Origin: Raineya sp.
GTDB taxonomy: Bacteria; Bacteroidota; Bacteroidia; Cytophagales; Thermonemataceae
Direction of reading: 5' to 3'
DNA: 64,000 nucleotides
Assembly: GCA_025454915.1 (NCBI GenBank)
Contig: JALONN010000003.1
Coordinates: forward strand, 434,001 to 498,000
Both the position numbers and the translations under genes were made by a program. Under the pieces are notes generated by a model. It ran no database searches. It worked only from the letters and a program-made list of their open reading frames with translations, and was not told the origin of the DNA. Below, in pieces: positions 60,208 to 64,000 of the stretch (the first letter of the stretch is position 1; each line of letters starts with the position of its first letter).

Positions 60208-60912
60208 TTATATATTCTTGCTTTCATAATATTTGAGAAGGCGAGCTATATCTTCTTCATTTTTCATGTCTAATTTATTAGCCTTAATATATTCTTCCCA
60301 TATTTTTTTATCACCACCAAGAGCTTCCAAAACTGATTTTTTGTTTTTCTTAATCAAAATTCCTTTAGAATCTTTATATATGAATAACACTTGTTCTTTA
60401 GAATATGTAAATTCTTCAGCATTTGAGCCATATGTAGAACTACTAGATTTTTGTAGTACTACAAAATGTTTTGTAAGAAGTTTTACTTTAGGGGAATTAT
60501 AATGAACCAAAAAGAAATTAGTAGCTTTATATTTATCTATACCATCTAAACCACTAAGAAATGTATAATCTCTTAAAACGCCTGTTTCTTTATCTTTTGC
60601 TTTTAATGTAAAACTCAAAACACTGCCTTTAGGAAATTCAAACAATTTATCTCCATCCTTCATCAAAATTTTATCATTAGCAATGTTGTATTTAATATTT
60701 GATACAGGCAGCCCTTTAGAATCTACATTGATAAATAGGCTTCCAGAACTCCACTCCTCTGAAAAATAACTATTTGCATCATCTACATTTTTTCCTTTAG
60801 AGGTAAAAGGAGCTAAAGTTACTCCACCAACGCTTGGACCTATATTGGTCTGAGCACTCACACAATAAGAACCTGTGAGAAATAATCCAAATAATACAGA
60901 TTTTAATTTCAT
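60208..60912 (-). CDS. Secreted hypothetical protein
   Basis: A 234-residue exported protein; signal peptide MKLKSVLFGLFLTGSYCVSA then Gln. Strand-rich: GKNVDDANSYFSEEWSSGSL, LFINVDSKGLPVSNIKYNIA, DTYFLSGLDGIDKYKATNFF-like DYTFLSGLDGIDKYKATNFF, FVLYNSPKVKLLTKHFVVLQ-like FLVHYNSPKVKLLTKHFVVL, and a helical C-terminus LLKYYESKNI. No family recognised. It has a clear promoter. Confidence 0.65.
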   Translation of the reverse strand: MKLKSVLFGLFLTGSYCVSAQTNIGPSVGGVTLAPFTSKGKNVDDANSYFSEEWSSGSLFINVDSKGLPVSNIKYNIANDKILMKDGDKLFEFPKGSVLSFTLKAKDKETGVLRDYTFLSGLDGIDKYKATNFFLVHYNSPKVKLLTKHFVVLQKSSSSTYGSNAEEFTYSKEQVLFIYKDSKGILIKKNKKSVLEALGGDKKIWEEYIKANKLDMKNEEDIARLLKYYESKNI

Positions 60913-60941
60913 TTTTGGTAATAGTTTTGGTTAATTTTTTG

Positions 60942-60971
60942 CAAAAATACATAATTGCAGATAATCCGCAA
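60942..60971 (-). promoter_or_regulatory. Promoter of the secreted hypothetical gene at 60208
   Basis: Minus strand: TTG at 60971-60969, 19 nt, TATTTTTG at 60949-60942, then 29 nt to the start codon at 60912. Both boxes match consensus. Confidence 0.7.
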
Positions 60972-61017
60972 TAATGAACTGTTTTTTTTTGTCATACAAA
61001 AATATTATTTTTATAAA

Positions 61018-61055
61018 ACAAAAAAATCCAAAATGATAGAACGACCATTTTGGAT
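61018..61055 (-). terminator. Intrinsic terminator of the ABC exporter gene
   Basis: ATCCAAAATG (61026-61035) with CATTTTGGAT (61046-61055), a 10-bp stem followed on the minus strand by TTTTTTTG. Confidence 0.85.
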
Positions 61056-61082
61056 GAGTAAGTGGATATTTTCAATGAGTAT

Positions 61083-62873
61083 TTAGCTTTCTTCTACTTC
61101 TTCTGTTTGAAGTTGTTTTTCATAAAGCTCTTTATATGTGCCTTTTAATGCCATCAGTTCTTCATGTGAACCCTGTTCTATAACCTGCCCTCCATCCAAT
61201 ACCAAAATTTTATCTGCAAGTTTTGCTGAAGAAATTCGGTGTGAAATAATTACCGTTGTTTTTCCTTCCATCAAATGTTGTAACTGATTTAAAATAGAAT
61301 TTTCTGTTTTGGTATCTACAGCCGAAAGACAGTCATCTAATATCATAATCGTTGGGTTTTTCACCAAAGCTCTTGCAATAGAAACCCTTTGTTTCTGCCC
61401 CCCTGAAAGCGTAATCCCTCTCTCTCCTACTACTGTTTTAAATTGCTGAGGAAAATCCATGATATTCTGATAAACATCCGCCCACTTGGCAGCTTGTATC
61501 ATTTCTTCTTCTGAAATTTGTTTGGAACCAAATCCTATATTGTTGGCTATTGTATCTGAAAATAAGAATACATCTTGTGGGACATAGCCCATCTGGCTAC
61601 GCAAATGAGGAAGGTTATATTGTTTAATACTCATTCCATCTATCAAAATCTCTCCCTGAGTAGTATCATACATTCGGCAAAGCAAATTGGCAAGTGTACT
61701 TTTGCCTGAGCCTGTTGTTCCTAAAATAGCTATTGACTCCCCACTACGTACATCAAAACTGATATTTTCTAAAGCCTTGATGCCCGTATCTGGATAAACT
61801 AGTGAAACATTTTTGAAAGAAATATTACCTTTGATGGCTGTCATCAAATTACCTTCTGAAATAATATCAGTTTTTACAGCTAAAAACTCGTTGATACGAC
61901 GCTGAGAAACTGATGCTTTCTGAATGATACTGGCAATCCAGCCCAGTGATGTAACAGGCCAAATCATCATGTTTAAGTATAAAATAAACTCAGCAATATG
62001 TCCCCTTGTAAGAGTCCCGTTAATTACCTCTAAACCACCAACATATACTACTAAAATATTGCTCAGACCTATCAGAGCCAAAACCAAAGGAAAGAACCAA
62101 GCTTCAGCAGTAGTTAATTTTAAAGATTTTTGTCTGTAAGTGTCACTTTCTTTTGTAAAATTTTCTACAGAATTTTTTTCTCTTGCAAAAGCTTTAATAA
62201 CTCTAATTCCTGAAAATGCCTCCTGTACAAACGAAGAAAGTTTGGATAAACTCTGCTGAATTTGTTCGGAACGGCGATTGATAATATTATTGACAATATA
62301 AATACTGATTGATAAAAATGGCAGGGGCAACAAACTATACATCGTTAATTTATAGTCCACAGAAAGCATATAAGGAATGACCATCACAAATACAGCTATC
62401 AAATTGATACCATACATAATCCCTGGACCCAAATACATACGAACTTGGCTTACATCTTCAGAGATACGAGCCATTAAATCTCCTGTTTTATTTTTTCTGT
62501 AAAAGCTTAATGGTAAAGACTGATAATGTTCGTATACTTCGCTTTTCAGGTCGTATTCAATAAATCTTGACATGACAATGAGGGTTTGTCTTACCAAAAA
62601 CAAGAAAAAACCTCTTAATAAAGCCATTGTCAGGATGATACCTCCATAAATTAAGATATTGAAGGTAAAGGCATCCTCCATTTCCTTCTGACAAACAAAA
62701 CCTTTGAGTAGGAAAAACCAGTCAATAGTTTCCTCTACAGCATTGAAGGCATAACGAACTACCTGAGCTGGCAGAATCAGAAAAAAATTGGATATTACTG
62801 TAAACAGAATACCCAAAGCAAGCAAATGCTTGTATTTGTATAGATATTTATTGAGATATTTTAAAGAATGCAT
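61083..62873 (-). CDS. ABC transporter, fused permease and ATPase (MsbA-like)
   Basis: A 596-residue half-transporter of the MsbA/lipid A exporter type. Six membrane helices in the N-terminal 320 residues (LALGILFTVISNFFLILPAQ, YGGIILTMALLRGFFLFLV and others), coupling-helix segment RLSEDVSQVRMYLGPGI-like RISEDVSQVRMYLGPGIMYG, then the ATPase with Walker A ILGTTGSGKSTLANLL, Q-loop MGYVPQDVFLFSDTI, signature LSGGQKQRVSIARAL, Walker B TIMILDDCLSAVD and H-loop TVIISHRIS. The residue after Walker B, usually a catalytic Glu, is Asp (ILDDC), as in transporters that work as heterodimers with a degenerate site. No second half is next to it. Confidence 0.92.
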   Translation of the reverse strand: MHSLKYLNKYLYKYKHLLALGILFTVISNFFLILPAQVVRYAFNAVEETIDWFFLLKGFVCQKEMEDAFTFNILIYGGIILTMALLRGFFLFLVRQTLIVMSRFIEYDLKSEVYEHYQSLPLSFYRKNKTGDLMARISEDVSQVRMYLGPGIMYGINLIAVFVMVIPYMLSVDYKLTMYSLLPLPFLSISIYIVNNIINRRSEQIQQSLSKLSSFVQEAFSGIRVIKAFAREKNSVENFTKESDTYRQKSLKLTTAEAWFFPLVLALIGLSNILVVYVGGLEVINGTLTRGHIAEFILYLNMMIWPVTSLGWIASIIQKASVSQRRINEFLAVKTDIISEGNLMTAIKGNISFKNVSLVYPDTGIKALENISFDVRSGESIAILGTTGSGKSTLANLLCRMYDTTQGEILIDGMSIKQYNLPHLRSQMGYVPQDVFLFSDTIANNIGFGSKQISEEEMIQAAKWADVYQNIMDFPQQFKTVVGERGITLSGGQKQRVSIARALVKNPTIMILDDCLSAVDTKTENSILNQLQHLMEGKTTVIISHRISSAKLADKILVLDGGQVIEQGSHEELMALKGTYKELYEKQLQTEEVEES

Positions 62874-62965
62874 TGAATGTTTTATTTAGAAAACGTAATG
62901 GATAGAACAATTAGTATTTGAGTCCAATTGTTTATCATACAGCTAATAATTTTTTATCCTTTGGG

Positions 62966-63301
62966 TTATTTTTTAGGTGATTTAGCTTTACCTGACATCG
63001 TATTATAATCTTCTTTATTTTTAGCTCTATGTTGCTGGGCATCAAAGCGTTTGTATTTCAAGCCGTCTTCTGTACGATAGTTTTTTCTAAAAATTCTTCT
63101 ATACCAAGGCATTCCTGAGACTACTTTCAGATTTTTCTCCTTAATGGCTTCTTCTCTGGTTACGGGTCTCCCGTCTCCTCTTTCACCTCCAAAATAATGG
63201 GAATGGTCTTGGATAGTCTTACATCCCATTACCTTACATTTTTTCACACAACTACTGGTTGCCATCAGTAAAATAAAACCTAAAAACAAAAATATACGCA
63301 T
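62966..63301 (-). CDS. Small lipoprotein of unknown function
   Basis: A 111-residue protein: lipobox ATSSC (Cys18) from the start at 63301 (an upstream in-frame ATG at 63319 gives a weaker signal). A CKVMGCKTIQDHSHYFGGER segment with two further Cys and two His may form a metal or disulfide site; the C-terminal half is basic (YRRIFRKNYRTEDGLKYKRF). I recall similar short proteins in Cytophagales but no named family. Confidence 0.6.
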   Translation of the reverse strand: MRIFLFLGFILLMATSSCVKKCKVMGCKTIQDHSHYFGGERGDGRPVTREEAIKEKNLKVVSGMPWYRRIFRKNYRTEDGLKYKRFDAQQHRAKNKEDYNTMSGKAKSPKK

Positions 63302-63377
63302 GATTATTTCAATTGTCAATAAATAATTATCAATAAATAATGAGAACCTAATCTGGAAGTTTCCTTATAAAAAAACT

Positions 63378-64000
63378 CTAAATCTCAGTTCTTATAAGTT
63401 TGTACTCTTTCTCGCCATTATCTGCCTTATAATCAATAAGTTTAAAATTTTCAAAGTCTTCTATATTCCTTTGAAATATTTTTTCTGCTTTTTTCAATGT
63501 CCAAAATTTAGGATAATAAAAACCCTCAAATTTTATATTTTGCATATTCACTATAAAACTATAGTCAAAAAGATTTTTTCCACTATATGTTAATGCTATT
63601 TTTCCACTCCATTCAATATCAAAATTTTCCTTATTTTTTTTAAATATGATGTTGTGATTTGCACAATTATCATGCCCTAAAAGATAAATATTAAAAGCTA
63701 AATTTTCATAATCAAAATTTTTGGAAAAAGGCAGTTTATTAGCTATCAGTTCTTTTTGAACACAATTATTAAAGTTTACTTTTTTAGTCTTAGAGCCTAT
63801 TTTTATTCCTTTATTTTTTTCTTTCCAGTAAGTGGAGGATATTTTACAGTTATGATAGTTTTTCCAAAGAACTTTTGCATTCCAGTTGGATTCAGGCTCT
63901 TCTATATCATCACTTTCATCTTCTGCATAATAGTTTTCACTTTCTAAATGAAAATCAAACCAAATATTTTCGTTATTATCAACTCTTCCATTCCATACAA
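63378..64000 (-). CDS. Hypothetical protein, C-terminal part (cut by window edge)
   Basis: About 207 codons in frame without a stop, running off the right end; TAG at 63380-63378. Readable segments: NIWFDFHLESENYAEDESDD near the edge, NWNAKVLWKNYHNCKISSTY, NFDYENLAFNIYLLGHDNCA, DIEWSGKIALTYSGKNLFDY and IEDFENFKLIDYKADNGEKE at the end. The strand-rich pattern is protein-like; no family recognised. The start, and so any signal peptide, lies beyond the window. Confidence 0.6.
   Translation of the reverse strand, partial: VWNGRVDNNENIWFDFHLESENYYAEDESDDIEEPESNWNAKVLWKNYHNCKISSTYWKEKNKGIKIGSKTKKVNFNNCVQKELIANKLPFSKNFDYENLAFNIYLLGHDNCANHNIIFKKNKENFDIEWSGKIALTYSGKNLFDYSFIVNMQNIKFEGFYYPKFWTLKKAEKIFQRNIEDFENFKLIDYKADNGEKEYKLIRTEI

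Noticed and set aside
63756-63947. 63-codon plus-strand frame rich in Phe
   Set aside because: It lies antisense to the truncated right-edge gene and has the composition of a shadow frame.

Overview
The window is a chromosomal segment of a Bacteroidota bacterium, most likely from the Cytophagales. The evidence is AT-rich DNA; promoters of the Bacteroidota type (TTG, 18-21 nt, TAnnTTTG) ahead of several genes and tRNAs; type IX secretion parts (the PorU N-terminus at the left edge, a PorP/SprF protein, and a cargo protein with a C-terminal sorting domain); many short secreted proteins whose signal peptides end in AQ; and many small lipoproteins. No species is claimed.

Layout. 1-5540: truncated porU, a SirB1-type protein, tRNA-Arg(CCG), two SRPBCC proteins around an HxlR regulator, and a large repeat-bearing T9SS cargo protein. 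Two pairs of short direct repeats show that this stretch has been rearranged. 5544-12124 (minus strand): housekeeping genes (yciO, fabD, an alpha/beta hydrolase with a DUF1684 protein, rsgA, ald, a zinc-ribbon protein, prfA). 12446-14782 (plus strand): YfiR-like protein, exonuclease III, PorP/SprF. 14798-24346 (minus strand): a protein resembling ADP-ribosyltransferases, an NtrC-type regulator, acyl-CoA reductase, an atypical SDR, a REC-SpoIIE phosphatase, clpX, clpP, a second alanine dehydrogenase paralogue and pyrB, with an arginyl-tRNA-protein transferase (plus strand) beside pyrB.

25080-28320 is an accessory island. It holds a double-hairpin repeat followed by six small minus-strand genes, including two tandem paralogues, a related third protein, a possible SUKH-like protein and one gene whose start codon reads ATA. 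tRNA-Leu(UAA) and tRNA-Gly(GCC) follow, sharing one promoter. 28723-36155 holds a TIGR02206 membrane protein, asparaginase, thymidine kinase, a TPR protein, patatin, topA and a YhhN protein.

36390-43400 is a tripartite RND efflux operon (adaptor, pump, outer-membrane channel) followed by a beta-barrel porin. 43416-46867 is a second accessory island of five short secreted, lipoprotein or cytosolic proteins of unknown function. Then come a 1090-residue sortilin-type BNR protein, a small orphan gene and a frameshifted lipoprotein gene (six-A tract), then murA (Asp in place of the usual catalytic Cys), queA, an orphan methylmalonyl-CoA mutase small subunit, a DegP-type protease, a lipoprotein, a K+ channel, a phosphoesterase, an LRR protein, a secreted unknown, an MsbA-like ABC exporter and two more unknowns, the last cut by the right edge.

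The gene content is mostly core metabolism, proteostasis (ClpXP, DegP, arginyl-transferase) and cell envelope. I found no CRISPR array, prophage, insertion sequence, biosynthetic cluster or recognisable defence system. The least explained parts are the two small-protein islands, the rearranged slot at 2.1-5.6 kb, and several enzymes with altered catalytic residues.
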